A stretch of DNA of 64,000 nt. Source: Xenopus tropicalis (lineage: Eukaryota; Chordata; Amphibia; Anura; Pipidae). The first letter of the stretch is position 1, and each line of letters begins with the position of its first letter. The stretch is taken from positions 2,398,772 through 2,462,771 of the forward strand of contig NC_030683.2 of NCBI RefSeq assembly GCF_000004195.4, written 5' to 3'. The position numbers and the translations under genes were made by a program. Under the pieces are notes generated by a model. That model was not told the origin of the DNA, did no database searches, and was given only the letters and a program-made list of their open reading frames with translations. This document shows, piece after piece, positions 12,093 to 24,021 of this stretch.

Positions 12093-13000
12093 TTGAAGGC
12101 AACCCCAGGTCCCAATACTGATCATTTGGATTTTTCCACTTTGGAAGCAGAAATAACACTGGAAGAGGTGATTCAGGCCATAGACAAACAGCAAAAGAAA
12201 AAGGCCCCAGGGCCTGATGGTCTAACAGCAGAGTTTTACAAAAGATTTAAAGACAGACTTGCTCCTGTTCTTGTTGAAGTCTTCAATGAGAGTTTGGAGA
12301 GGGTAGTCTTCCTCCCTCTATGGGTACTCTTCCTTGATCCTGCTTTCAAAGGGGAAGGACTCAAGGCATGTTGAGAATTGGAGGCCCATTGCTCTTCTTA
12401 ACACTGACAGAAAGATTCTTGCAAGAATTCTCTTTTCAAGGCTAAGTAAGTTTGCTGGCACTTTACTATCTTCTTTTCAGTACTGCACAGTGGAGGGACG
12501 TAGCATTTTTGGAGCAGTCCTTACAATAAGAGAGGCCTTAGAGAGGTGCAAAGTCCATAAATGGGGAAGTATCTCCTGACCTTGGACCAAGCAAAGGCTT
12601 TGATAAAGTTAATCACCAATACCTATGGGCTGCTTTGCTGAAATACGGCATTCCGGGTCAGTTTGTCAGATGGTTACGGACTTTGTATCAAGGGCAAGAA
12701 GCTTTCCATTGATTAATGGTTGGAGAGGCAAAGACTTTGAGGTGGGAGCAGGGGTAAGACAGGGGTGCCCTCTCAGTCCACTTTTGTATGTGTTTGCTCT
12801 GGACCCTTTCCTAAGAGCATTACAGCATAGTGCATTGGAGGGTGTTCGGTTTCCCTTGAGTCAGCCCTTTAAGTTAGTAGCCTACGCCGGATGATGTGAC
12901 CATTGTTCTGTCGAGACCAGAGGAGGCGTCTATGGTAATGGAGCACATCAGAAGCTACTCAGAGGCCTCTGGGTCTCTTGTCAACCAAGAAAAATCGGAA
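12093..13000 (+). pseudogene. LINE ORF2 remnant: reverse transcriptase domain
   Basis: Reverse transcriptase of L1/Tx1 type, in pieces. The first frame carries KKKAPGPDGLTAEFYKRF (about 12195-12248). The second has VENWRPIALLNTDRKILARI and EGRSIFGAV. Near 12584-12616 the motif DQAKAFDKVNH carries the first catalytic Asp. The next frame gives GAGVRQGCPLSPLLY (about 12745-12789). The YADD catalytic box is reached at 12883-12895 but a single extra G at about 12889 shifts the frame after YA. Read on, DDVT follows. The domain has at least four frame breaks, so it cannot be active as written. Some breaks could be sequence errors. Confidence 0.85.
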
Positions 13001-13720
13001 GCTTTTTGGGTCTTAGAGGAGAGCCGGGTTTCCAACTAAAAGACTTCCCTGTAGCCCCAGAGAGGTTAAGATCTTGGGTGTAAAATTTGGGAAGGGCGAT
13101 GATGCAAAGGCAAATTGGGATGAGAACTGAATGCCTGTGCAGCAAAGGTTCAGCGATGGAAGGCTTGGAGGCTGACCTATAGGGAAAGGATTAACGTTAT
13201 CAAGTCTTTCTTGGTCCCTTGCTTCTGTTGTCTCTCATATCTTCTTGTTGCCAGAATCTTCTACGCAAGAGTCACACAGTCTGTTCTTCCAAATGCTCTG
13301 GGGGAGCAGACTGAACCCAGTTAAAAGGGGAGTAACTTTCCTGCAGAGAAAGGAGGGAGGTTTGGGCATGCTTGTGCCCGGTGGCTTTCTTCTGTGTCAT
13401 ATTCCTCAAATGTAACCTTGGGGTATGGCTCAGGAACGACTCTCTGTGGAGAGCAGTATTAGGGCCTGGGTATCGCCTTTTATCAAGGACTGGCTGCTCA
13501 ATGATAGGCTGAAGAGTGTCCGGATAAGAGGAGGTTGTGTCCCACCCCATGTAGCTCAGGCCTTGAAGCTCATTAGGAAGTGGCACATAGGGATGGAGGA
13601 ACTCAAGTCTGCCCCTAGGAAAAACATTTATTCAGGATTTTGGAGGTTTTCTTTGTGTTCCCCTTGCTCTGAGAGACTGCACGAGCGAGACCCTGGCTCT
13701 GAGCCTAAAAGTTCCTAAAC
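13001..13720 (+). pseudogene. LINE ORF2 C-terminal remnant
   Basis: After the RT domain, fragments such as AWVSPFIKDWLLNDRLKSVR and RKWHIGMEELKS (13425-13620) look like the C-terminal tail of a Tx1/L1-like ORF2. Assignment rests on position downstream of the RT and protein-like composition. No catalytic motif is expected here. Frames are broken before and after. Confidence 0.5.
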
Positions 13721-14318
13721 AGTAAGAGACTGCCCAAAAAGTTTCAGGATAACGCTTGGCTCTCCCTCCAGGGGAAACGTTTTGTCAGGGGGAACCTACG
13801 GTATCTGAATGTGGGGGACAGGAATGCCCCTGGGGCTGCGGCACGGATGAGACCAGGAGCACTTCTGTTAGACTGTGTCATTACCAAGAGCCTCAAATCT
13901 TCCCTGGCAAATACTTTACAGTTTGGGTTTTTTGGAGAACTTGAATTATACGGAGATGGCGTACGGATAGTGGGGCGTGAGTGCTGCTGGCGCGGGGTAA
14001 CTACGGAAACCCTGTATCTTATAATAATCTGTTATGCGCTATTATCTGTGGCATATGCGCTGCAAGTTAACCCTCAGTCAGAAGAGAGAAGCGGTGGGGC
14101 AAGTCACAGGGGCAATTGTAAGGGAACTTGCTTTCATTAAATCCAGAGAGACTGAGCGAAAGGCAGAGAATGTTGCACTCTGGGTAAATGTACATTTTCA
14201 TTTGTGATTCTTCTTTGCTTCTGAATTTCATTGAGTAATAATGTGATGCATTTTTTTGTTGCTTTTCTGTTCTGAAATGTTTATATTTTACTTGTAATGT
14301 TTTTACTTTCAATAAAAT
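13721..14318 (+). other. LINE 3' end region
   Basis: A non-coding tail leads to TTTCAATAAAAT at 14309-14318, where the 104-bp satellite resumes. AATAAA near the terminus suits a 3' end of a retrotransposed RNA. There is no long poly(A) tract. Confidence 0.6.
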
Positions 14319-15836
14319 CCCTACCCATATGTATAAATACAAATATACAGAGAAGGAATGTTCTGGGCACACAATAAGCTGTACCCCCATACTGTACTGT
14401 CTAAGGGAAACACTATGGCACCTCCTACCCATATGTATAAATACAAATTATACAGAGAAGGAATGTTCTGGGCACACAATAAGCTGTACCCCCATACTGT
14501 ACTGTCTAAGGGAAAACACTATGGCACCTCCTACCCATATGTATAAATACAAATATACAGAGAAGGAATGTTCTGGGCACACAATAAGCTGTACCCCCAT
14601 ACTGTACTGTCTAAGGGAAACACTATGGCACCCCCTACCCATATGTATAAATACAAATATACAGAGAGGGAATGTTCTGGGCACACAATAAGCTGTACCC
14701 CCATACTGTACTGTCTAAGGGAAACACTATGGCACCCCCTACCCATATGTATAAATACAAATATACAGAGAGGGAATGTTCTGGGCACACAATAAGCTGT
14801 ACCCCCATACTGTACTGTCTAAGGGAAACACTATGGCACCCCCTACCCATATGTATAAATACAAATATACAGAGAGGGAATGCTCTGGGCACACAATAAG
14901 TTGTACCCCCATACTGTACTGTCTAAGGGAAACACTATGGCACCCCCTACCCATATGTATAAATACAAATATACAGAGAAGGAATGTTCTGGGCACACGA
15001 TAAGCTGTACCCCCATACTGTACTGTCTAAGGGAAACACTATGGCACCCCCTACCCATATGTATAATACAAATATACAGAGAGGGAATGCTCTGGGCACT
15101 AAATAAGTTGTACCCCCATACTTACTGTCTAAGGGAAACACTATGGCACCCCCTACCCATATGTATAAATACAATATACAGAGAGGGAATGTTCTGGGCA
15201 CACAATAAGCTGTACCCCCATACTGTACTGTCTAAGGGAAACACTATGGCACCTCCTACCCATATGTATAAATACAAATATACAGAGAAGGAATGTTCTG
15301 GGCACACGATAAGCTGTACCCCCATACTGTACTGTCTAAGGGAAACACTATGGCACCCCCTACCCATATGTATAAATACAAATATACAGAGAGGGAATGC
15401 TCTGGGCACACAATAAGTTGTACCCCCATACTGTACTGTCTAAGGGAAACACTATGGACCCCCTACCCATATGTATAATACAAATATACAGAGAGGGAAT
15501 GTTCTGGGCACACATAAGCTGTACCCCCATACTGTACTGTCTAAGGGAACACACTATGGCACCCCCTACCCATATGTATAAATACAAATATACAGAGAAG
15601 GAATGTTCTGGGCACACAATAAGCTGTACCCCCATACTGTACTGTCTAAGGGAAACACTATGGCACCCCCTACCCATATGTATAAATACAAATATACAGA
15701 GAGGGAATGTTCTGGGCACACAATAAGCTGTACCCCCATACTGTACTGTCTAAGGGAAACACTATGGCACCCCCTACCCATATGTATAAATACAAATATA
15801 CAGAGAGGGAATGCTCTGGGCACACAATAAGATGTA
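14319..15836 (+). repeat. 104-bp satellite, right block (about 14.5 copies)
   Basis: Tandem 104-bp units run from CCCTACCCATATG to a truncated unit ending AAGATGTACTTGG. Copies are highly similar; variation is mostly G/A at GAGAGGGAATG or GAGAAGGAATG, TGTTCTG or TGCTCTG, and single-base gaps at 15064, 15123 and 15475. Each unit carries a TATAAATA string. Open frames on both strands repeat with the unit and are not genes. Confidence 0.97.
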
Positions 15837-16244
15837 CTTGGAAGGAATCAGAATGAGAGCTTTTCCCTGGCTGGAACACCGGGGAAGTTGCTGATAGAGA
15901 TAATGATGGATCTATTTAAGATTCTGTTTTTTCTTTCACTGGAATATCTGTGCATCCGGCATCTGTGGGAGCAAAACGCAGAACAGTAAAAATCCAGGGA
16001 TCATTGGGGAAAGGGAAAGAATCAGCAAATTTGTACAAATACAAAGCTCAGTAAATAAACAGCCGACCCCCATAGAGCCAGGGGGCAATATAAACTCACT
16101 CATGAACTAGAGATGAACTTGAGAAAATGTCTTTATCTGCTGGAAATGTGTTTAACCAGCTGTGTCTGCTGATGCCCCTTCATATAGTAGCACCCTGGGG
16201 TTATATGTACAGCCTGTGTGGGGTAGGGGGCATCAGAAGCCGGG
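15837..16244. other. Intergenic, nothing recognised
   Basis: Short unique spacer between the satellite and minisatellite array 3. No gene signal. Confidence 0.5.
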
Positions 16245-17577
16245 GCAGGATGGAGACAGTAGGGCAAGAATGGGACAGTAGGGCAAGATGGAGAAGTAGG
16301 CAAGTGGAGACAGTAGGGCAAGATGGAGACAGTAAGACAGATGTAGACAGGGCATGTGGAGACAGTAGGGCAAAGAGGGGACAGTAGGGCAAGATGGAGG
16401 ACAGTATGGAGCAGTAGGCAAGATGAGACAGTAGGGCAAGATAGAGACATAGGGCAAGATGAGACAGTAGGGCAAGATGAGAGACAGTAGGGCAAGATGG
16501 AGACAGTAAGACAAGATGGAACAGTAGGATGATGGAGACAGTAGGGCAAGATGAAGACAGTAGGACAGATGGAGACAGTAGGACAAAGATGGAGACAGTA
16601 GGGCAAGAGGGCAAGTAGGGCAAGATGTGGACAGTAGGGCAGATGGGACAGTAGGGCAGATGGAGACGTGGGCAAGAGGCAAGGACAAGATGGAGACAGT
16701 AGGGCAAGATGGAGACAGTAAGACAAGATGGAGACGTAGGGCATGATGGAGACAGTAGGGCAAGTGAAGAACAGTAGGACAAGAGGAGACAGTAGGACAA
16801 GATGGAGACAGTAGGGCAAGATGGGGACAGTAGGGCAAGATGTGGACAGTAGGCAGATGGAGACAGTAGGGCAAGATGGAGACAGTAGGGAAGATGGAGG
16901 CAGTAGGACAAGATGGAGACAGACAGATAGGGCAAGATGGAGACAGTAGGGCAAGATGGAGACAGTAGGGCAAGATGAGACAGTAGCAAGATGGAGACAG
17001 TTAGGGCAAGAGGAGACAGTAGGGCAAGATGGAGACAGTAGGACAGGGCAGATAGTGGCAAGATGGAGACAGTAGGGCAGATGGAGCAGTAAGACAAGAT
17101 GTAGACAGTAGGGCAATGATGGAGACAGTTAGGGCAAGATGGGGACAGTAGGGCAAGATGAGACAGTAGGCAAGATGGGACAGTAGGGCAAGATGGAGAC
17201 AGTAGGGCAAGATAGAGACAGTATGGGCCAGATGGGACAGTAGGGCAAGATGGACTAGGGCAAGATGGAGACAGTAGGGCAAGATGGAGACAGTAGGGCA
17301 AGATGGAGGCAGTAGGACAAGATGGGACAGACAGTAGGACAGTAAGACAGATGGAGACAGTAGGGCAAGATGAGACAGTAGGAACAGATGGAGCAGTAGG
17401 GCAAGATGGAGACAGTAGGCAAGATGGAGACAGTAGGGCAGATGGAGACAGTAAGACAAGATGTAGACAGTAGGGCATGATGGAGACAGTAGGACAAGAT
17501 GGAGACAGTAGGGCAAGATGGAGACAGATGGAGACAGTAGGACAAGATGGGGACAGTAGGGCAAGATGCAGACAATA
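16245..17577 (-). repeat. 19-bp minisatellite array 3 (same orientation as array 2)
   Basis: About 70 units of CAGTAGGGCAAGATGGAGA. Single-base losses are far more common than in array 1 (for example GTAGGCAAG, GGCAGATGGG, GATGAGACAG) and occur throughout. This could be real decay or uncorrected long-read sequence. Long minus-strand open frames are artefacts of the period. Confidence 0.95.
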
Positions 17578-18886
17578 TGGCCATACAGCAGAAAGAGTTT
17601 AATGACGTACAAATAACACATTTCTGGGAGATGTAGTTCCTACAACTGTGCAGCCAAAGGTTCTCTAAGTTACCTTTATAAACATAACAGGGCCAGACAT
17701 TGTCCGCTTTGCCCCAGACCCTGCCATAACTATAATAAAGTATTGAGTGTATAATAAATGTTGCTCAAATTACACTTCCAAACTGCTGGAACCACAATCT
17801 CCAACATTAGATTTAATCATCAGGGAGTAGAGATGTGGGAGGGAGCAGAAGGCAGAGGAACGGACCATATGTGGGTCCAGCAGAAATAATTAGAAGTTAC
17901 AGTGTCCCACAGCAACATATTCATAGGCCCGTCAGGTCTCTGGATCCTTGGAAAGCGGATCTGTTTTCTCTACACAAATATATTAACGTTCTGCACTCAG
18001 TATTACTGAGCCCCGGGCAGATGGTGGGCAGATGTACAATGCTAAGTAATGGGGGGCAGGGAAGGGGGAACGTTGGTGGAGCAGAAAGATGGGAATGAGA
18101 GGAGCATCTCTATATCAAGGGTTTGTGGGTTGGACACAAGGGAGAGTGGAGAAGCAGAAAGGGCCAAACTGATCCAATAAAGATAAAAAACTACATTTGC
18201 AGACAGAAGGTTAGAAAGGAGGAGAAGAAAATAAAGGAGGGAAATGAGTGGGAGAAGGAATGGGGGTGAGAGCAGAAGTGGGAGAATGATGAAGAGAGGA
18301 GGGTGAAGCAATGAGGCAGAATGAAAAGACAGAAGGTGGGGAAAATGGGAGAATAGAAAAATGGAGCAGAAGAGAGAAAAAGAAAGTTGCTGACTGGGGA
18401 AGACAAAGAATGGAGAAATAGGAAAGAAGATGGGGAAGAAGTTAGTGGGTGGAGCAGAAGGGGAACGATGAAGAGTAGAATAAAGGTTTGTGGGTGGAGC
18501 TGTAGTGGAGAGATGGAGGTTAGAGGAGAGAGAAGAAGGGAGAATGGGTTAAGGATGTTGGGTAGAAATCGACTGACTGATATTTGCCAGGGTGTGAGGG
18601 GAAGGGAGGTCAGTAGGAGGCTCGGGTTGGCCGGGTTGGTCGGGTTGGTGGTGCCCTTTTGCCTTCAATATTACAAGCACGCCGGCTTCTGACAATTAAT
18701 TGCCAATTGTTGGTTTCTCCCTTTGCTTTAACGAGGGGCACCCAGCGCGGCTATAAGCACAAGTACAGCCGGATTAATAGCAAATGTTCCCATGGATTCA
18801 GTACAATAATAATTGGGGGTTAGAAGCCAAACTACCTGCTCACAGCTTCATTATTATAGGATTGAACCTCAACAACAAAACCATAA
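17578..18886. other. Intergenic; purine-rich tract
   Basis: No gene is recognised. The stretch 18040-18640 is strongly purine-biased on the plus strand (runs of GGAGAAG, GGGGAAGA, GGAGCAGAA), which creates Leu/Ser/Phe-rich minus-strand frames without domain character. Confidence 0.55.
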
Positions 18887-19886
18887 NNNNNNNNNNNNNN
18901 NNNNNNNNNNNNNNNNNNNNNNNNNNNNNNNNNNNNNNNNNNNNNNNNNNNNNNNNNNNNNNNNNNNNNNNNNNNNNNNNNNNNNNNNNNNNNNNNNNNN
19001 NNNNNNNNNNNNNNNNNNNNNNNNNNNNNNNNNNNNNNNNNNNNNNNNNNNNNNNNNNNNNNNNNNNNNNNNNNNNNNNNNNNNNNNNNNNNNNNNNNNN
19101 NNNNNNNNNNNNNNNNNNNNNNNNNNNNNNNNNNNNNNNNNNNNNNNNNNNNNNNNNNNNNNNNNNNNNNNNNNNNNNNNNNNNNNNNNNNNNNNNNNNN
19201 NNNNNNNNNNNNNNNNNNNNNNNNNNNNNNNNNNNNNNNNNNNNNNNNNNNNNNNNNNNNNNNNNNNNNNNNNNNNNNNNNNNNNNNNNNNNNNNNNNNN
19301 NNNNNNNNNNNNNNNNNNNNNNNNNNNNNNNNNNNNNNNNNNNNNNNNNNNNNNNNNNNNNNNNNNNNNNNNNNNNNNNNNNNNNNNNNNNNNNNNNNNN
19401 NNNNNNNNNNNNNNNNNNNNNNNNNNNNNNNNNNNNNNNNNNNNNNNNNNNNNNNNNNNNNNNNNNNNNNNNNNNNNNNNNNNNNNNNNNNNNNNNNNNN
19501 NNNNNNNNNNNNNNNNNNNNNNNNNNNNNNNNNNNNNNNNNNNNNNNNNNNNNNNNNNNNNNNNNNNNNNNNNNNNNNNNNNNNNNNNNNNNNNNNNNNN
19601 NNNNNNNNNNNNNNNNNNNNNNNNNNNNNNNNNNNNNNNNNNNNNNNNNNNNNNNNNNNNNNNNNNNNNNNNNNNNNNNNNNNNNNNNNNNNNNNNNNNN
19701 NNNNNNNNNNNNNNNNNNNNNNNNNNNNNNNNNNNNNNNNNNNNNNNNNNNNNNNNNNNNNNNNNNNNNNNNNNNNNNNNNNNNNNNNNNNNNNNNNNNN
19801 NNNNNNNNNNNNNNNNNNNNNNNNNNNNNNNNNNNNNNNNNNNNNNNNNNNNNNNNNNNNNNNNNNNNNNNNNNNNNNNNNNNNNN
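18887..19886. other. Assembly gap, 1000 N
   Basis: Exactly 1000 undetermined bases, a conventional placeholder length, so the true gap size is unknown. The base after the gap (19887) is the same position in the large repeat as 38291, so the gap edge lies at or inside a repeated unit. Confidence 0.99.
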
Positions 19887-22800
19887 CCCCTCTGCCCCCC
19901 CAGCATTGCCCCAGATTTAAATAGGATTGATCTGGCGGGGGCTGGGGCAGTGTCTTATTATATGGCAGGGTTCCCTTTAGAATCTCACAATTATAATTTG
20001 TACAAAAAACAAATAGTTTTGCTCGGGTTCATACTGTATTTCCCATATGTCCTGCAATCACTAGCATTGGCTCCATAACCGGATTTATTTTGTGCCACTA
20101 GCCCACCACCCGCCTGCTTGGCTAATGATTAAATCCATGTTAGCCATTCCTTTCTCACGAGACATTATACGGTACAGAGGTTTCTTTATCCTTTAAACTG
20201 ACTGAACAATTCCGATTACTGGAAGGGGTAATATACTTTAGGGTTCATCTAGGCCCCATATAGTGCCAGCTGCAGTTGTGCAACTTTACACACAATGGTG
20301 GCATGGAAAATGCCATTCTATAGGTACTTGCGGCTAAAGCTGCAATCTCTACACTGGGCAGCGCCTACTTCCATCCCTGCCTCCTCTTGCACATCTTGTG
20401 ATTCTGGGGGCCCATGGGTCCCACTGTGGGCTGTGTCAGCACTAGCACCTAATGAATGGATGGCATTCTGTCAAGCAGAACTGACAACATCTGAACTCCC
20501 AATTGCCCTCAAAGAGTGGCATGTAACTGGCCAGGGTCGGACTGGGAAAAACCCGGTGGGCCCTGCCGGCCCAGACCGATCCCCCGTGGGACTACCCCAC
20601 CCCAAAGATCTCCCCCATCGTGCCTAAGGTAAAACTAAAGCAGGCATGTTTGGGGGAGGGAGTTAGGCAGGCCCCCAGAGGGGGTGTGGGGGCCAGGGTG
20701 GGGCCCCTTGGGGGGGGTGTGGGGCCCCTGGGAGGCCTGGGTCTTGCACCCCCCAGTCCGACCTTGGTAGCTGCACTTTTGCCCCAATAGCATTCTCTGG
20801 CAATTGGCACAGTTAAGGCAACTCTGGTTTTGAGGTTATGTGGCTTTAAATTGACTGTAAGGCTCTCGCCTATCACATTTGAATTGTGAGAGTGCTGTCA
20901 GGAATGAACAGTCTCAGGGAGGATATTTGATGTGAATGCTGTCATGGGAAAACGTTTGTTTTCAAAATGCATCTGTTAATGGCACATTGCAAGTTCATTT
21001 TTCAGAAGAGAAAACATATTTTTTAATGTTTATTTTGGAGGTGAGGCCCTGCTTTTCTTCTTGCTGCTAACTTGAAATGCTTTGGCTGGGGGAGAGGGAT
21101 TGGAAGTGTATGGACTCAATGGGGGGAACTCACAAAGGTGGAGAGAGACCTTTTCTGAGGTAAAAGTTGTGGAAAAACTGCTGGAAAACACTTTCTCCAT
21201 ATTCACAAACAGAAATCCACCTAAATTCCGACTCAACTGCCACGGTTCAGTTTTTGGCAAAAGAAAGACAGTTTACAGACCACTTTTGTGAGTTTTGTCA
21301 TTTAAACAACGTTTATACGACATTTTAACAACATTCTTTCCTGAATTTTGTCTCCGCCATTTTTAAAAATGGAGTAAAGCTCAGTTGTAACCCTGTCAGA
21401 TAAATTCTAAGCTTTCTGTTTTGTGTCCATTTCCCACCTCTGGGGGAACAATAGGTGCAAAAAGCCTCATTAACATTAAAGTAAAACACTGATTAAACAA
21501 AAAGATTCATTTATATCTTATATATAAAAAAGTTTTTACCTCACATTTGCCTTGTTATGATAGCTTTAGCTTAATGAATGAGGCAATAATAATATTTTGA
21601 GTGAATATATTGTATACATTTTTATTTAAATGAAAAGTAAATTTTTAGTTTAGGCAGCCAGTGCCCCCTCCTTTAGCTGTGTCCCTTCTGTTCCCAGCAA
21701 CCATCTTGGGGATCAGCAAACAGCCCAGAACACTGGCACCCAAACTGGGATATTGGGGTACAGGGTTGGAGTGGGCCAAATAGGGCATTGGATAAAAACC
21801 CGGTGGGCCCTAGTCCTGTTGGACCTTGTTTCACCGGGCAGGTTGGTGTGTGGGCCGGATTGCTGCTGGCCAGTAATCAGTAGGAGCTAGAGAAGTAGTG
21901 CGGGGCAGATTAGTGCGGGGGGTGGGCCCTTGATTCACTTTTTCCCATGAAGAAGGTATTTAGGCCCTTAAATCTTGGTAGAGAAGTGGAATTTCACAGA
22001 AATCTAGAAAACATTAGCATAGCGCAATTTGTTTCCCCTCCGGTATTCACATAATTGCCAGCGGGGGAGCATTTTCATGAGATTAGTCATCTGCGGTAGC
22101 TCAGACTTACCAGCAACAACTAACTCCTAGTGTGCCATTACACTAAATCTGAACAGGTAACAGGGGCAGTTGAGAGAATGCATTGGTCATGTGATAGGTT
22201 GCCTTCAGGGGGGTAGAGGGGGTACAACTGTACTGGGCCCTGTGAAATCTTCTTTCTTAGAGGGGCCCCGTCGCGGCGCAAAAGTTACGTAACTTCTGCA
22301 AAAACTGCTTAGAAAGCTACGTAACTTGCCTAGAAACTTACGTAACTTGTGTATGAAGTAAAAGCCAATGCAGAGAAGCTTTGCAGGGACAAACCCACTG
22401 ACCCCCAATGAATGAAAAAACTTAAGATTAAATTCCACTGACCCCCAATGAACTGACTGACTTATTAGCACTTTATTATTCACTTTGACTGTTTATATGA
22501 ACTGCTTATTATAGAGTAATATCAGCTGTTTATATTACACACATAAGGGACGTGGCCAATATTTTGGTACCGCACAATTGTGTTCATGGGGGGCCCCATA
22601 TAAATAATTTGTTTCTGATGGCGGCCCTGGTTGCCATGGTGCCATCAGATCTCACAGGAAGGTGACCCAGTGGTAAGAACAAGCAGTGAAGGAGGAGCCG
22701 CTGCCAGTCTGTAGGTAGCAGAGCTGTTACACACACTGACTGGCATGGGAAAGTCTGATGTGGGACTCAGCTCACAATTATATCATCATTTTAAATACAT

Positions 22801-23976
22801 GCAATAAACTCCAGCTCTTCCATAAGCTCCATGCATTTGCCTGCACATCACCACCTTGCTCCTACAGTGATGCTAAATTCTGGGGAAAATGCAACCTTAC
22901 GGGGAGAACAAACATCATGATTGCATTTGAAATTGCACTTGTGGATGTACATTATATGACACTGCTGATAACTCTGGTACTAGTCGGGGAAGGCAGCTAT
23001 TGAGCAGAAATAGAGGTTACATATATAATGGCGGATTATTGGCCTCAGTGAGTGCCGGGACTTGTTGCTCAGTAACACCGGGGGGCTGCTGTACCCCATC
23101 ACTACCTAGGGGGGAATTTGCAGGAGATTTTTGCCCATGCCCAGTTATACCCAGCCAGTGTGAGTCTGATATATGGAGAACAGAGTTGGCAGCTTGGCAT
23201 CACTGGTGGTAGAACTGGGGTAGTTCTTTCTGCAGTTGCAGGAAAGCAATCTTGTGTTACCCACTAATCCTGTATCTGCCCCTCCAGTTCCTCCTATCAG
23301 ACACAGGCGAGTATAATTATGAGATTCGGTGCCCAGTTCAGCTTGAGGCCCATACGGTTCTGTAGCACAGGCTCTGTACCCACCAACCCCTTGGTTTGCT
23401 CCCAGTATAATCGTTATTATCATTATTATACTGACAGTCCCTGGGCTCCATCTCTCTGTCTCACTTCTCTCTCATGTTTTTCCCTTTTATAACACAAAGC
23501 CCCTATTTTTGCTCAGTTCCACTAATTGTTCTTTTCAGTATTGTTCATTTCTTAGATTTACTGCATGTGAATGACTTGATATACAGTGCCCTGGAAAAGT
23601 CTGGGGCAGCTCCTGGGGACCCAAGAAACTACCAACTGCCAACTCCACAAAATCATCTAAACATTTTAATGCCAAACAGCTTTACTGGGCCTTGTTGACA
23701 CCAGGCCCCCTGAACAGCCTCCTGGTCAGTATCTCACTGGCCTGGCCAGTATTACACAAAGTATGGGAGTTATATTAAAGAAAACTGGAATTTCTCTGGG
23801 AAAAATATCTGAAAAATTGTGTACTGACAAAAACCCATTCACAAATCTCAAAAATATCTAGAAGTAAAACTAAAATCATCTATTTCTCAAAATTGCATTG
23901 TAAATATGTGCCAGGAAGCAGTCAGTAACCTTGGGCTCACAGGCTTTTCAGAAAGATACAGCAATGTCTGGTACAA
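19887..23976 (+). repeat. Large composite repeat, unit 1 (with leading A segment)
   Basis: From 19887 the sequence is nearly the same as 38291 onward. It runs A segment (ATGGCAGGGTTCCC, 19961), then the unit start GCATTCTCTGGCAATTGGCA at 20790, the GGCTTTAAATTGACTG block (20841), a GCTTTGGCTGGGGGAGAGG block (21078), GGATAAAAACCCGGTGGG (21788), a TTACGTAA cluster (22284-22345) and a type-1 tail from 22767 to 23976 that matches 45611-46826. It carries no intact gene. Small open frames recur in every unit but change or break freely. Confidence 0.93.
22284..22345. promoter_or_regulatory. Cluster of TTACGTAA-type palindromes (candidate bZIP sites)
   Basis: Three close palindromic motifs appear: GTTACGTAAC at 22284-22293, CTACGTAACT at about 22318 and TTACGTAA at 22338-22345. 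TTACGTAA is the known core of PAR-bZIP and NFIL3 binding sites. The cluster recurs in every unit near 27156, 45126, 50144, 54217, 56816, 60886 and 63286. Short units keep only the first two motifs. Binding is inferred from the motif alone. Confidence 0.35.
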
Positions 23977-24021
23977 GCATTCTATGGCAATTGGCACAGT
24001 TAAGGCAACTCTGGTTTTGAG

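Larger units (their letters stand above)
6777..14318 (+). mobile_element. Tx1-clade (L1-like) LINE, decayed, inserted in the 104-bp satellite
   Basis: A ~7.5-kb insert splits the 104-bp satellite. Read 5' to 3' on the plus strand it holds a long 5' region with degenerate internal minisatellites (to about 9.3 kb), an ORF1 remnant with a CCHC knuckle (about 10.1 kb), an APE-type endonuclease remnant (10.9-11.6 kb), a reverse transcriptase remnant (12.1-13.0 kb) and a C-terminal remnant (to about 13.7 kb). It ends CAATAAAAT at 14318, directly abutting satellite. Many frameshifts break the reading frames. The order gag knuckle, endonuclease, RT is that of L1/Tx1 elements, and target-specific insertion is a known habit of the Tx1 clade. 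About 30 bp of satellite phase is missing at the junction and I see no clear target-site duplication. Confidence 0.85.

Noticed and set aside
14067..15879. Overlapping 60-178-aa open frames on both strands with period 104 bp
   Set aside because: They are shadows of the 104-bp satellite, repeat exactly with the unit and end whenever a unit has an indel.
18784..20078. Open frames of 345-421 aa across the N run
   Set aside because: They consist almost wholly of undetermined bases.
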